A stretch of 64,000 nt of DNA, from contig CAVQMB010000047.1 in NCBI GenBank assembly GCA_963713445.1, positions 124,001-188,000 on the forward strand, in the 5' to 3' direction. Every line of letters starts with the position of its first letter. Position 1 is the stretch's first letter. The stretch is from CAVQMB01 sp963713445 (GTDB taxonomy: Bacteria > Pseudomonadota > Gammaproteobacteria > Competibacterales > Competibacteraceae). The position numbers and the translations under genes are program-made. This document shows positions 9,787 to 18,749 of this stretch, in pieces. The notes beneath the pieces were generated by a model that made no database searches, was not told the origin of the DNA, and saw nothing but the letters and a program-made list of their open reading frames with translations.

Positions 9787-10191
9787 ATGCATGAGGCAGA
9801 TTCGGGTGGAGTCAAAGTCCGGCTGGACAAATGGCTGTGGGCGGCCCGCTTTTTCAAGACCCGGTCACTGGCCAGTTCGGCGATAACGGGCGGCAAGGTC
9901 CACCTCAACGATCAGCGCACCAAACCGGCCCACCCGGTCCGTCCGGACGACCGGCTTGAGATCCGGCGCGGCAGCGAGTGTCTCACAGTGATCGTGCAAG
10001 CGTTGAGCGATCGCCGCGGCCCTGCCAGCGAGGCGGCCAAGCTGTATCAAGAGACAGCCGGGAGCATTGCCACGCGCGAGGCCCAGTCGACCAAACGACG
10101 ACTGGCGGCGCTAGCAGCCCCTCAACCGCCCGCCCGGCCGGACAAAAAGGCCCGCCGCCAGATTATTCGCTTTACCCGGCGCCAGGATTAA
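9787..10191 (+). CDS. hslR: Heat shock protein 15 (ribosome-associated S4 protein HslR)
   Basis: HslR binds stalled 50S subunits carrying nascent tRNA-peptide and aids their recycling. The 134 residues start with an S4 RNA-binding domain (VRLDKWLWAARFFKTRSLAS near residues 11-30, then GGKVHLNDQR). They end in a basic tail (KKARRQIIRFTRRQD) typical of the family. Its TAA stop overlaps the TAA stop of the convergent argC by 2 bp. Confidence 0.93.
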   Translation: MHEADSGGVKVRLDKWLWAARFFKTRSLASSAITGGKVHLNDQRTKPAHPVRPDDRLEIRRGSECLTVIVQALSDRRGPASEAAKLYQETAGSIATREAQSTKRRLAALAAPQPPARPDKKARRQIIRFTRRQD

Positions 10192-11219
10192 GGCAGCAAC
10201 GCCAGCGCGCCGAGGCCGCAGTTTTCAGGCAGACCGAACATCAGATTCATGTTTTGCACAGCCTGCCCGGCAGCACCTTTGACCAGATTATCCTCGACCA
10301 CCAGCACCACCACCGTGTCCCCACCCTGGGGCCGGTGCACAGCCAGCCGACAGTGGTTCGAACCCCGGACACTGCGGGTTTCGGGATGGCTGCCAGGCGC
10401 CAGCACATCGACGAAGGGTTCATCCCCATAGCGGCTCTCGAACAGCCGCTGCAGGTCCACGCCGGGATCGGTCAGATGAGCGTACAAAGTTGCATGAATA
10501 CCACGCAACATCGGCACCAGATGCGGTACAAAGGTCAAACTGACGGTGTGACCGGTAGCGGCTTGCAGGCTTGCGGTAATCTCCGGTAAATGACGGTGAC
10601 CTGCCACGTTATAGGCCCGGAAGTTGTCGCCCGCCTCGGCCAGCAGTAATCCGAGTTCGGCCTTTCTGCCAGCACCACTGGCGCCGGACTTGCAGTCGGC
10701 GATCACTCGCCTGGGATCGATCACGCCGGCAGCGACCAGCGGCAGCAGGCCGATCTGCACCGCCGTGGCATAGCAGCCGGGATTGGCCACCAGCCGGGCC
10801 TGCCGGATCGTCGCGCGGTTGTATTCAGGCAGACCGTATACAGCATCCGCCAGCAGTTCCGGGCAGGCATGCTCAAGCTTGTACCAGCGCGACCATTCCC
10901 CGGCGTCCTGCAGGCGAAAGTCGGCGGATAAATCGATCACCCGCACCCCCGCTGCCAGCAAGGTCGGAACCTGGTGCATGGCGGTACCATTGGGCGTGGC
11001 GAAAAACACCACGTCGCAGGCGTCCAGTGGGGCCTGTTCAGGCATAGTGAACCGTGGCATCGGGCACCCGCGCAGGTTGGAAAACAGCTCTGACGGCTCC
11101 TTTCCCGCATGGCTTCGTGAGGTCACCGCATGCAGTTCCACCTTCGGGTGGCCCGCCAGCAAACGCAACAGTTCCACACCGCTGTAGCCGCTGGCACCAA
11201 CGATACCTGTCTTAATCAT
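10188..11219 (-). CDS. argC: N-acetyl-gamma-glutamyl-phosphate reductase
   Basis: NADPH-dependent reduction of N-acetylglutamyl phosphate to the semialdehyde, the third step of arginine synthesis. 343 residues. The N-terminal nucleotide motif is GIVGASGYSGVELLRLL, and the catalytic cysteine lies in VANPGCYATAVQIGLLPL near residue 148. C-terminal motifs include SGASGAGRK and VAGHRHLPEI. The ATG at 11219 overlaps the stop of a small upstream reading frame as ATGA. Its stop codon overlaps that of hslR. Confidence 0.97.
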   Translation of the reverse strand: MIKTGIVGASGYSGVELLRLLAGHPKVELHAVTSRSHAGKEPSELFSNLRGCPMPRFTMPEQAPLDACDVVFFATPNGTAMHQVPTLLAAGVRVIDLSADFRLQDAGEWSRWYKLEHACPELLADAVYGLPEYNRATIRQARLVANPGCYATAVQIGLLPLVAAGVIDPRRVIADCKSGASGAGRKAELGLLLAEAGDNFRAYNVAGHRHLPEITASLQAATGHTVSLTFVPHLVPMLRGIHATLYAHLTDPGVDLQRLFESRYGDEPFVDVLAPGSHPETRSVRGSNHCRLAVHRPQGGDTVVVLVVEDNLVKGAAGQAVQNMNLMFGLPENCGLGALALLP

Positions 11220-11512
11220 AGGCCCGTTCCAGTTTCAATATCGTCACCAAAATGCCATAATAAATAACTTGCTAGCTTGCGCCAAGGACGCCTAGCGAGC
11301 GCCTTATCCGGCAACTTTGCCCGACCGTCCGTGACCGCGCCAATGCACGCCGTTTCCGGATCGTCGCGGATCGGCTTTTCCTGCTCCAGCAACTGCCACT
11401 CGGCCTTTCGCGGCGTCGCCGGCGGTTTGCTCGCACGTTTTGGCGCAGGCTGATCCAGCGCTTCGCATTCATTTGATAGCGTCGAAGGAACAAAATTACA
11501 GTGGCATCTCAC
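11216..11512 (-). CDS. Hypothetical small protein upstream of argC (doubtful)
   Basis: An open frame of up to 98 codons (GTG start at 11512) fills most of the 281-bp gap between argC and clcA. Its TGA overlaps the argC ATG as ATGA, an arrangement that often marks translational coupling. Its third codon positions look moderately GC-rich. I recognise no family, and the first dozen codons overlap the start of the divergent clcA, so the true start may be further in. It could equally be a chance frame. Confidence 0.2.
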   Translation of the reverse strand: MRCHCNFVPSTLSNECEALDQPAPKRASKPPATPRKAEWQLLEQEKPIRDDPETACIGAVTDGRAKLPDKALARRPWRKLASYLLWHFGDDIETGTGL

Positions 11513-12865
11513 CCTTTCCGCCGCTCGCGACAGTATCTGCTATCACCCTATAAATGGCGGGTACGGCTGAGCTTCTGGCTTGGAGCCATTCTGGTCGGCT
11601 TGGTCTCCGCCTTGTTCGCCGAAGCGGCCGACTATGCCATCGCCCTGTTTCACTACATCCCCCGGACTTCTCCTTACCTGCCACTGATCGTCACCCCACT
11701 CGGCCTGATGCTGGTCGCCTGGCTGACCCAGCGCTATTTCCAGGGCAGTGAGGGTAGCGGGATCCCACAAGCCATAGCAGTGCTTGAAGTAGGCCGGGTT
11801 CCGGCGCTGGAACGCGCCATGGAACGGCTGATGACGCTGCGTATCGCATTCGGTAAGATCGCGATGACACTGATGGCCCTGCTGGTGGGTGCCTCGGTCG
11901 GGCGCGAAGGACCCACCGTACACGTCGGCGCCGCCTTGATGCAGTCCCTAGGCAAAAAGGCCGGCCTGCCGGTCGGCCGCCACCTGCGTCGCGGACTCAT
12001 CCTGGCAGGCAGCGCCGCCGGCCTGTCAGCGGCTTTTAACACACCGCTAGCCGGCATCGTCTTCGCGATCGAGGAGATGAGCCGGTCGTTTGATCGCCGG
12101 ATCAACGAATTCGTGCTGACGGCCGTGATTTTCAGCGGCGCCACTGCTATAGCACTGCTCGGCAACTATACCTATTTCGGTCGTACCACCGTGCAGCTGG
12201 ATAACCTGAGCGACGCCTGGTTGATCATTCCGCTGTGCGCCGTGATCGGCGGCTTCTTCGGCGGGTTGTTCAGCGCCCTGCTGATCAAGGCCATGACCTG
12301 GGTGGCACCACGGATCCGGTCGCGCCCGGTCCTGGTGGCTGGTGCCTGCGGTCTGGCACTCGCTGTGATAGGGATCGCAGCTGGTGGCACGACTTACGGT
12401 ACCGGCTACGATGCTGCCCGCCATGCGATCCACGCCGGGACATCGGATGTATTCTTCCCGGTCCTGAAGTTTTTCGCCACCATTGTCTCCTACATGAGCG
12501 GCATTCCAGGCGGGATCTTCGCACCGTCACTGTCGATTGGCGCCGGCATCGGCATTCAGATCAGCCACTTCACTCATGCCCTGCCGGCGGAAGCCATTAT
12601 TCTACTGACTATGGGGGCGTACTTCGCAGGTGTTGTCCAGACACCCATCACTGCCCTGGTTATCGTCATGGAGATGACCCGCGGGCAGGATCTCGCGATC
12701 CCGATGATGGCGGCGACGTTCATCGCCACTGGAATATCACGCCTGATCTGCCCAACACCGGTTTATACCGAGCTGGCCAAAACTTTTCTGCGCGACACGG
12801 CAGCCCGCGCCGAAGCCGACGACGCCAGCGGCCAGACCAAGATACCGGTCCACATCGGCCATTGA
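11501..12865 (+). CDS. ClC-family chloride channel/H+-Cl- antiporter
   Basis: Polytopic inner-membrane protein of 454 residues. All signature regions of ClC proteins are visible: GSGIPQA near residue 86, GREGPTVHVG near 134, GSAAGLSAAFNTPLAGIVFAIEE near 170, and GIPGGIFAPSLSIGAGIG near 335. The Glu in GREGP is the gating/proton glutamate. Such proteins are antiporters used in acid response or anion homeostasis. The GTG start has GAAGGAA upstream. There is no CBS domain at the C terminus, as in E. coli ClcA. Confidence 0.93.
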   Translation: MASHPFRRSRQYLLSPYKWRVRLSFWLGAILVGLVSALFAEAADYAIALFHYIPRTSPYLPLIVTPLGLMLVAWLTQRYFQGSEGSGIPQAIAVLEVGRVPALERAMERLMTLRIAFGKIAMTLMALLVGASVGREGPTVHVGAALMQSLGKKAGLPVGRHLRRGLILAGSAAGLSAAFNTPLAGIVFAIEEMSRSFDRRINEFVLTAVIFSGATAIALLGNYTYFGRTTVQLDNLSDAWLIIPLCAVIGGFFGGLFSALLIKAMTWVAPRIRSRPVLVAGACGLALAVIGIAAGGTTYGTGYDAARHAIHAGTSDVFFPVLKFFATIVSYMSGIPGGIFAPSLSIGAGIGIQISHFTHALPAEAIILLTMGAYFAGVVQTPITALVIVMEMTRGQDLAIPMMAATFIATGISRLICPTPVYTELAKTFLRDTAARAEADDASGQTKIPVHIGH

Positions 12866-12946
12866 CGGAACCGCTGGTGCCGGCCGATAGTCTCCTTCAG
12901 CGAAGCGGACTTGATCGAGACTGATGAAGCGACTCTCCGGCGGTCA

Positions 12947-13438
12947 ATGGTGAAGCGACGGCAGCTCCTGCTGCTGGCTGCCGCAGCCGGCGCCAGCGTC
13001 AGTGCGTGGTGGTGGCCGCAACCGCTGCCGCGGGCACCACACCTCACACTCACCACGGTCACCGGCAGCCGGGTCCGGATCGGCGGGCAGCAAACCCAGC
13101 CGCAACTGATTCAGTTCTGGGCCACTACCTGCGCACCTTGTCTGCGTGAACTGCCGGCGCTGATCCGGTTCTATCACCGACTGCATCCGGCAGGATTGAA
13201 GCTTATCGCGATTGCCATGGCGTACGACCAGCCCAATCGGGTGAAGGCTTTTGCCCGGCAGATGCCACTGCCGTATCCAGTCGTGCTGGATGCCAACAAG
13301 ACAGCCGCCAGGGCCTTCGGCGACGTGCAGTTCACACCGACGACTTTCTTAATCAATCGCGACGGTCGCATCGTTCAGCGCTATCTCGGCCACCTGGACT
13401 TCCCCGCTCTGCGCCAAACCGTACGGGAGTTACTGTAA
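12947..13438 (+). CDS. TlpA-like thioredoxin-fold protein, exported
   Basis: From the ATG at 12947 the protein has 163 residues. It opens with a basic stretch and a hydrophobic segment (KRRQLLLLAAAAGASVSAW) that acts as a signal peptide or membrane anchor. The thioredoxin fold follows, with active site WATTCAPCLRELPAL and the cis-proline segment FTPTTFLINRDGRIVQRYLG. This is the TlpA/ResA type of periplasmic disulfide reductase, often serving cytochrome c maturation or copper-site assembly. hemJ follows 3 bp later, so a link to haem biology is possible but only inferred. Confidence 0.85.
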   Translation: MVKRRQLLLLAAAAGASVSAWWWPQPLPRAPHLTLTTVTGSRVRIGGQQTQPQLIQFWATTCAPCLRELPALIRFYHRLHPAGLKLIAIAMAYDQPNRVKAFARQMPLPYPVVLDANKTAARAFGDVQFTPTTFLINRDGRIVQRYLGHLDFPALRQTVRELL

Positions 13439-13441
13439 ATC

Positions 13442-13864
13442 ATGTGGCTCAAGGCCTTCCATATCATTTTTATGGTGACCTGGTTCGCCGGTCTGTTCTA
13501 TCTGCCACGGCTGTTCGTCTATCACGCCATGAGCGAAGACCGGACCAGCATCGAGCGGTTCAAGGTGATGGAGCGCAAGCTGTACTACGGCATCATGACT
13601 CCGGGCATGATTCTGACGCTGGTGTTCGGCATCTGGATGCTGGTCGACTACGCTTGGGCGCTTTACGGACGCATGGGCTGGCTGCACGTCAAGCTGGTAC
13701 TGGTGGCGCTGCTGGTCGGCTACCACTTGTGGTGCGGCAAACTCCTGCAGGACTTCAAGCACGACCGCAACCGCCACAGCCATGTCTGGTATCGCTGGTT
13801 CAACGAAGTGCCGGTGCTGTTTCTGGTGGCCATCGTGGTACTGGCGACCGTAAAGCCCTTCTGA
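13442..13864 (+). CDS. hemJ: Protoporphyrinogen IX oxidase HemJ
   Basis: Oxygen-independent-type protoporphyrinogen oxidase of the HemJ (UPF0093) family, acting in haem synthesis at the inner membrane. The 140 residues form four membrane helices. The conserved N-terminal His lies in MWLKAFHIIFMVTWFAGLFY, and WLHVKLVLVALLVGYH carries the second conserved His. LPRLFVYHA and the RWFNEVP tail are family hallmarks. It lies 3 bp after the TlpA-like gene. Confidence 0.93.
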   Translation: MWLKAFHIIFMVTWFAGLFYLPRLFVYHAMSEDRTSIERFKVMERKLYYGIMTPGMILTLVFGIWMLVDYAWALYGRMGWLHVKLVLVALLVGYHLWCGKLLQDFKHDRNRHSHVWYRWFNEVPVLFLVAIVVLATVKPF

Positions 13865-13870
13865 ACTTGC

Positions 13871-14638
13871 TCAGCCAGTCTTCAGCGTAGCCAGTACCGT
13901 CTCATGCAAGAGACCATTGCTGGCCAGCCAGTGTCGGCTGTCAAGACCGATGGGATGACCATAGAGATCGCTGACCCGGCCGCCAGCCTCTTCTATGATC
14001 ACGCTGAGCGCGGCCACGTCGAGGATGTTGACATCGGCATCGAGTACTACGTCCACCCGGCCACCGGCGAGCAAGTGAGCATGGTAGAAATCGCCGTATC
14101 CGCGGGTACGGTCGCTGGCCAACACCAGGCGCCCGAAGCCAGCGGCGTTGTCACGCAGCAGCGGCTTGAGGTTACCGAATGACAGACTGGCTTCGGCCAA
14201 TCTTGTGATCCGGCTTACACGCAGCGGCTGATCGTTAAGCCAGGCACCGCGGCCGCGTTGGGCCCAGGCCAACTCATTGAACAGCGGGGCATTTGAGACG
14301 CCCAGGACCAGCTCCCCGTGGCGCAACAATGCAATCTGGGTCGAGAAAAACGGTACCTGCCGCACGAAGCTGCGAGTGCCATCGATCGGATCGATCAACC
14401 AGAGATGGTCACTGGTGCTGTGCTCACGCCCGGTTTCCTCACCGTAAAAGCCATGGCCGGGGAAGGCCGCAGCCAGCACCCGTTTAATCGCCTGTTCGGC
14501 TTCCACATCCGCCACCGTGACCGGTGATCGATCCGCTTTCAACCGCACTGCCGGCGTGTGCTGATAGTAATGCCGGACAATCGCGTCGGCGGCACGCGCG
14601 GCCTCCAGGGCAACGCTCAGGTAACGGCCTTCGCACAC
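13871..14638 (-). CDS. Inositol-monophosphatase-family phosphatase (probable HisN-type histidinol phosphatase)
   Basis: 255 residues of the Mg2+-dependent, Li+-sensitive phosphatase superfamily. Metal-site motifs: GEETGRE near residue 70, DPIDGTRSFVRQVPFFST near 84-101, and NILDVAALSVIIEEAGG near 203. The sequence FVRQVPFF after DGTRS and the LLAGGRVDVV segment resemble the HisN histidinol-phosphatase group more than SuhB or CysQ. Substrate assignment is an inference. The GTG start has GGAG 8 nt upstream. It is convergent with hemJ and divergent from erpA. Confidence 0.8.
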   Translation of the reverse strand: MCEGRYLSVALEAARAADAIVRHYYQHTPAVRLKADRSPVTVADVEAEQAIKRVLAAAFPGHGFYGEETGREHSTSDHLWLIDPIDGTRSFVRQVPFFSTQIALLRHGELVLGVSNAPLFNELAWAQRGRGAWLNDQPLRVSRITRLAEASLSFGNLKPLLRDNAAGFGRLVLASDRTRGYGDFYHAHLLAGGRVDVVLDADVNILDVAALSVIIEEAGGRVSDLYGHPIGLDSRHWLASNGLLHETVLATLKTG

Positions 14639-14791
14639 AACAGCAACTCCGTGTCAGGTTCCTTGAAACTCGGGGCCGGAGGCCCTATCTAATCTAAATG
14701 CGTATCAGTGATATCCGGTCGCTTGACGGCGACCGGTTACCCGCATAGTCTGAATCCAATAGCATGTCTGCGCAGGCAGGAGACCGTAATT

Positions 14792-15142
14792 ATGACCGCT
14801 GAAGTGGCTGAATTCAGCCCGCTTGTTTTCACCGAGGCAGCAGCCCGTAAGGTCAAAGACCTGATCGACGAGGAAGGCAACCCTGCGCTCAAGCTGCGCT
14901 TGTATATCACGGGCGGCGGCTGCTCCGGCTTCCAGTACGGTTTCACGTTCGATGAAGCCGTTAACGATGACGATACCGCCGTTGAAAACTGCGGCGTGAC
15001 GCTGCTGGTGGACCCGCTCAGCGTACAATACCTGACCGGCGCCGAGGTCGACTATACCGAGGATTTGCAGGGCGCACAGTTTGTGATCCGCAATCCCAAC
15101 GCCGCAACGACCTGCGGCTGCGGATCATCGTTCGCTGTCTGA
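14792..15142 (+). CDS. erpA: Iron-sulfur cluster insertion protein ErpA
   Basis: A-type carrier that delivers [4Fe-4S]/[2Fe-2S] clusters to apo-enzymes such as IspG/IspH and dehydrogenases. The start is the ATG at 14792, preceded by CAGGAGA; the frame is open upstream but without homology. 116 residues contain the three cluster cysteines in ITGGGCSGFQYGFTF and TTCGCGSSF. Length and the C-terminal CGCGSSF agree with ErpA. The window's formate dehydrogenase needs several [4Fe-4S] clusters, a likely client. Confidence 0.95.
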   Translation: MTAEVAEFSPLVFTEAAARKVKDLIDEEGNPALKLRLYITGGGCSGFQYGFTFDEAVNDDDTAVENCGVTLLVDPLSVQYLTGAEVDYTEDLQGAQFVIRNPNAATTCGCGSSFAV

Positions 15143-15162
15143 GTGGCCGCAACCCGCCAGGG

Positions 15163-15202
15163 CCGCTTGCGGCGGGCCGGTATCCCGGCCCGCCGCAAGC
15201 GG
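15163..15202. terminator. Bidirectional hairpin between erpA and ridA
   Basis: A perfect 18-bp inverted repeat (arms 15163-15180 and 15185-15202, loop TATC) lies between the convergent stop codons of erpA and ridA. It is very GC-rich but has no T tract on either side. It probably works as a strong bidirectional stem, with or without Rho. Confidence 0.7.
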
Positions 15203-15203
15203 G

Positions 15204-15587
15204 TCACGACGGCACGACCAGAATAGCTTCCATTTCGACCAGCGCACCTTTGGGCAAGGCGGCTACACCGATGGCTGCCCGCGCCGGATACGGCGACTGG
15301 AAATATTCGGCCATAATCTCGTTGACACGCGCGAAGTGACTGAGGTCGGTCAGAAAAATGGTCAGTTTGGCGATGTCGGCCAGGCTGCCACCCGCTGCCG
15401 CTGCTACCGCCTTGAGGTTGTCGAACACCCGGCGTATCTGTGCCTCGATACCGTCCGCAAGCGTCATGGTTTGCGGGTCAAGCGGAATCTGGCCGGACAG
15501 AAATACCAGATTGCCCACTTTCACTGCTTGCGAATAGGTGCCGATAGCGGCCGGAGCCTGATCGGTCTGCACGATATCAAATCCCAT
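15204..15587 (-). CDS. ridA: Reactive intermediate/imine deaminase RidA
   Basis: RidA (YjgF/TdcF) hydrolyses reactive enamine/imine intermediates such as 2-aminoacrylate released by PLP enzymes. I take the ATG at 15587, giving 127 residues beginning MGFDIVQTDQAPAAIGTYSQ. The motif YSQAVKVGNLVFLSGQIPLDP and the catalytic Arg in PYPARAAIGVAALPKGALVEME are intact. It follows spoT on the same strand by 52 bp, a gene order shared with many gammaproteobacteria. Confidence 0.94.
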   Translation of the reverse strand: MGFDIVQTDQAPAAIGTYSQAVKVGNLVFLSGQIPLDPQTMTLADGIEAQIRRVFDNLKAVAAAAGGSLADIAKLTIFLTDLSHFARVNEIMAEYFQSPYPARAAIGVAALPKGALVEMEAILVVPS

Positions 15588-15639
15588 TGAGCCCTCGTCG
15601 AATTCAGTCGGTAACACAAACACGGTGGAAACAAGGCGT

Positions 15640-17805
15640 TCAGGCGCGTCGAAAGATCCGCAGCACACCCGGCACATGGCGCAGCCGGCGAATAACCCGT
15701 GCCAGATGCGCACGATTGCGGATCTTGACGATCAGGTCGACAGTGGTCGATGCCCCGTCACGCTCCGAGGTATTAATCGTCTCGATGTTGGCGCCGGCCT
15801 CCGAAATGCTGACGGCCACGGTAGCGAGCACACCGCGGCGATTGTTCATGTATAAGCGCAGGCTGGCACTGAACTCGCTGCTCATATCCCGGGCCCACTC
15901 GACCTCCAGCCATTTGTCTGGCGCACGGTCGTAATCCGCTACATTGCGGCAGGTATCGCGATGGATGACGATACCGCGGCCGGCGCTTAGGTGACCAATG
16001 ATGTGATCGCCGGGAATTGGCCGGCAGCATTTACCAAAGCTGACCACCATCCCCTCGGTACCCTTGATCAGCAGCGGTTCGCCGTAGCCCTCGCCGACGC
16101 CATTACTGATGCGCGGCTCCTCATCGCCGGACCCCGCCTGCAGATGCCGGGCGATGATCGGTGCCAACCGCTTGCCAAGCCCGATATCGGCCAGAATCTC
16201 ATCGAAGCTGACGACCTTGAATTGCGCCACAAGCGCCGCGATGCGGTCATCGGAGACATCGCGAAGCCGCCCGGGCAGTACCTTCTCGAGCAGACGGCGC
16301 CCCAGGATAACCGCCTCTTCCTGCTGCAAATGCCCCAGATAATGCCGGATGCTGGCTCGCGCCTTCGCCGTGACCACGAAACCCAGCCACGCCGGATCGG
16401 GCCGCGCCGCTGGTGAGATAATAACCTCCACGGTCTGGCCAGAGCCGAGCCGGGTGCGTAAGGGCACGAAGCGGTGGTTGACCTTCACACCGACGCAGGT
16501 GTTGCCGACGTCCGAGTGGATCGCGTAGGCGAAATCGACGGCGGTGGCACCGCGCGGCAGCTCGATAATCTCGCCGGTCGGCGTAAAGACGTAGATCTCG
16601 TTCGGAAACAGGTCAACCTTGACGCTTTCCAGAAATTCCACCGGATTGCCTGCCCGCCGCTGAATGTCGAGCAATTTCTGCAGCCACTCGCGGGCCCGGT
16701 CCTGGGCCGACCCCATACGCTCACCGCTATATTGGTAAAACCAATGTGCCGCAATACCGGTCTGCGCCAGCACATGCATGTCGTAGGTCCGAACCCTGGC
16801 TTCAACGATAACGCCTTGCGGCCCGAACAGCGCGGTGTGCAATGACTGGTAGCCATTGGCTTTGGGGATCGCGATATAGTCCTTGAACCGCCCCATGACA
16901 GGCTTGTACAAGCCATGCAGATATCCCAGCACCCGGTAGCAGGTGTCGACCTGGGGAACAATGATGCGCACCGTGTAACTGTGGTCGGTTTCCCGGAATT
17001 GCAGCCGCCGCCCGCGCATGCTCTGGTAGATGTCCCATAGCGGCTTGTCGCGGCCACTGACCCGAGCCTCGATACCGGCCTCGAGGAGACGCTCACGGAT
17101 CCTGGTCTCGAGCTGGCTGATCTGCTCGCGGCGTGCACTGCTGCGGCGTTGCTGGGCCGCGGCCAGAACCCGGTAGCGCATCGGATAAAGATGCCGGAAA
17201 CCGAGGTTCTCCAGCTCTCTGCGCAAATGGTTCATCCCCAAACGACCGGCAATAGGAGCATAGATATCAAGGGTTTCATGTGCGATGCGGCGGCGTTTAG
17301 GCGCGACCATTGCGTCCAGGGTACGCATATTGTGAAGCCGGTCGGCCAGCTTGATCATGATCACCCGGATATCGCGGGCCATGGCCAGAAACATCTTGCG
17401 GAAGTTCTCCGCCTGGGCCTCGGCTTTCGATGAAAAGGTGATCTGGGTCAGTTTGCTGACCCCATCGACCAGTTCGGCCACCTCGGCACCAAACTGGTCG
17501 CTCAGCTGCTCTTTGCTGTATGCGGTGTCTTCAATGACATCGTGGAGTACCGCCGCCATCAAAGTTTGATGGTCAAAGCGAACCTCGTGCAGAATCTCTA
17601 CAACCGCCAGCGGATGGAATATATACGGCTCGCCACTCTTACGGTATACACCGGAGTGCGCCTCGGCGGCAAAATAACAAGCCCTGCGGACGGCTTCGAT
17701 CTGCTCGGGGGCGAGATAACCGGCGAGCGGCGCGCAAACCTCATCGATGCGTTCGGTAATCGCGGCCATCCAGTCGCGCTGTAGCGCTACGCTCGCCCCG
17801 GGCAT
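15640..17805 (-). CDS. spoT: Bifunctional (p)ppGpp synthetase/hydrolase SpoT
   Basis: Makes and degrades the stringent-response alarmone. 721 residues with all domains: HD hydrolase (HDVIEDT at 88-94, both catalytic motifs present, so hydrolase-competent), the synthetase with the RFKD motif in GRFKDYIAIPKANGYQSLHT, TGS (YVFTPTGEIIELPRGATAVD), the zinc-finger/helical region (CCRPIPGDHIIGHLSAGRG) and a C-terminal ACT domain. RFKD is the Rel/SpoT form of the synthetase loop, unlike the ExDD of RelA. It lies 10 bp after rpoZ. Confidence 0.97.
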   Translation of the reverse strand: MPGASVALQRDWMAAITERIDEVCAPLAGYLAPEQIEAVRRACYFAAEAHSGVYRKSGEPYIFHPLAVVEILHEVRFDHQTLMAAVLHDVIEDTAYSKEQLSDQFGAEVAELVDGVSKLTQITFSSKAEAQAENFRKMFLAMARDIRVIMIKLADRLHNMRTLDAMVAPKRRRIAHETLDIYAPIAGRLGMNHLRRELENLGFRHLYPMRYRVLAAAQQRRSSARREQISQLETRIRERLLEAGIEARVSGRDKPLWDIYQSMRGRRLQFRETDHSYTVRIIVPQVDTCYRVLGYLHGLYKPVMGRFKDYIAIPKANGYQSLHTALFGPQGVIVEARVRTYDMHVLAQTGIAAHWFYQYSGERMGSAQDRAREWLQKLLDIQRRAGNPVEFLESVKVDLFPNEIYVFTPTGEIIELPRGATAVDFAYAIHSDVGNTCVGVKVNHRFVPLRTRLGSGQTVEVIISPAARPDPAWLGFVVTAKARASIRHYLGHLQQEEAVILGRRLLEKVLPGRLRDVSDDRIAALVAQFKVVSFDEILADIGLGKRLAPIIARHLQAGSGDEEPRISNGVGEGYGEPLLIKGTEGMVVSFGKCCRPIPGDHIIGHLSAGRGIVIHRDTCRNVADYDRAPDKWLEVEWARDMSSEFSASLRLYMNNRRGVLATVAVSISEAGANIETINTSERDGASTTVDLIVKIRNRAHLARVIRRLRHVPGVLRIFRRA

Positions 17806-17815
17806 GGGAGTCGCC

Positions 17816-18079
17816 CTATTCGCTCATTTCGCGCGCGACGTCCTCCGTCGAGATCAAGTCGGGACCCGGCAGATTGGCGCGTTGCTGCTGCAGCGCATCC
17901 AGATCGAGTTTGTGACCCGCGATCTCTCGCAACGCCACCACCGTGGGTTTATCGTTCTCCCACGGCACCTGCGGTTCATAACCGTTGGCCAGTTGTCGCG
18001 CGCGCTTGGACGCAACCAGCACCAGCTTGAAACGGTTATCAAGCTCTTCCAGACAGTCTTCTACGGTAACTCGTGCCAT
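17816..18079 (-). CDS. rpoZ: RNA polymerase omega subunit
   Basis: Omega chaperones the beta-prime subunit and forms part of the ppGpp site on RNA polymerase. 87 residues: MARVTVEDCLEELDNRFKLV, then LVASKRARQLANG, then KPTVVALREIAGHKL, all diagnostic. It lies between gmk and spoT, so both the alarmone-sensing subunit and the alarmone enzyme are in one operon, as in E. coli. Confidence 0.97.
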   Translation of the reverse strand: MARVTVEDCLEELDNRFKLVLVASKRARQLANGYEPQVPWENDKPTVVALREIAGHKLDLDALQQQRANLPGPDLISTEDVAREMSE

Positions 18080-18131
18080 AATACTGTTAAAACTCTTAAG
18101 TTAAAGAAAAAAGGTTAATGCATACCGCCAT

Positions 18132-18749
18132 TTATGACAACAAAGCCTGCAGCAGATCCGCGTACCGTTCGAGCTGACGGGGCCGGCGCTGACGCTCGGC
18201 AAGAAATATTGCCCGGAACGCCTCGAAACTGGCCGCGAAATCGTCGTTCACCACCAGAAAATCAAAATCCGTGTAATGTTGCATCTCTTTGACCGCATCG
18301 CGCATGCGGCGTTCGATGACCGCCGGTTCATCCTGGCCACGCTGCTCCAACCGCCGTCGCAACACATCCAGAGATGGCGGCAGAATGAAGATACTGCGAC
18401 AATCCGGGAACCGTTCACGCACCTGCCGTGCTCCCTGCCAGTCAATTTCCAGTACTACATCACTGCCCGCCGCGAGTTGCGCGCCGACCGCCTCGGCACT
18501 GGTGCCGTAGCAATGATCGAATACCCGGGCATGCTCCAGAAACGCCCCCCGGTTTACCAGGCGCCTGAACTCTTCAGGGCTGACGAAGAAGTAGTCGCAT
18601 CCATCCTGTTCGCCGGGTCTTGGGGCCCGGGTAGTATGCGAAACCGACACGGTGATATCCGGTGTATTGACCAGCAGACGCCGCACCAGGCTGGTTTTGC
18701 CGGCGCCGGATGGTGCCGCCACGATATAGAGGGTTCCCGTCCCGCCCAT
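18132..18749 (-). CDS. gmk: Guanylate kinase
   Basis: Phosphorylates GMP to GDP in the cytosol. About 205 residues. The P-loop is APSGAGKTSLVRRLL, the GMP-binding segment is SHTTRAPRPGEQDGCDYFFV, and the lid region FILPPSLDVLRRRLEQRGQD follows. The ATG at 18749 overlaps the yicC stop codon (TGATG); a GTG one codon earlier at 18752 is also possible. It lies between yicC and rpoZ. Confidence 0.97.
   Translation of the reverse strand: MGGTGTLYIVAAPSGAGKTSLVRRLLVNTPDITVSVSHTTRAPRPGEQDGCDYFFVSPEEFRRLVNRGAFLEHARVFDHCYGTSAEAVGAQLAAGSDVVLEIDWQGARQVRERFPDCRSIFILPPSLDVLRRRLEQRGQDEPAVIERRMRDAVKEMQHYTDFDFLVVNDDFAASFEAFRAIFLAERQRRPRQLERYADLLQALLS

Noticed and set aside
10351..10370. tRNA-like T-loop sequence GGTTCGAACCCC
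   Set aside because: Lies inside argC, and no acceptor or anticodon stem could be built around it.
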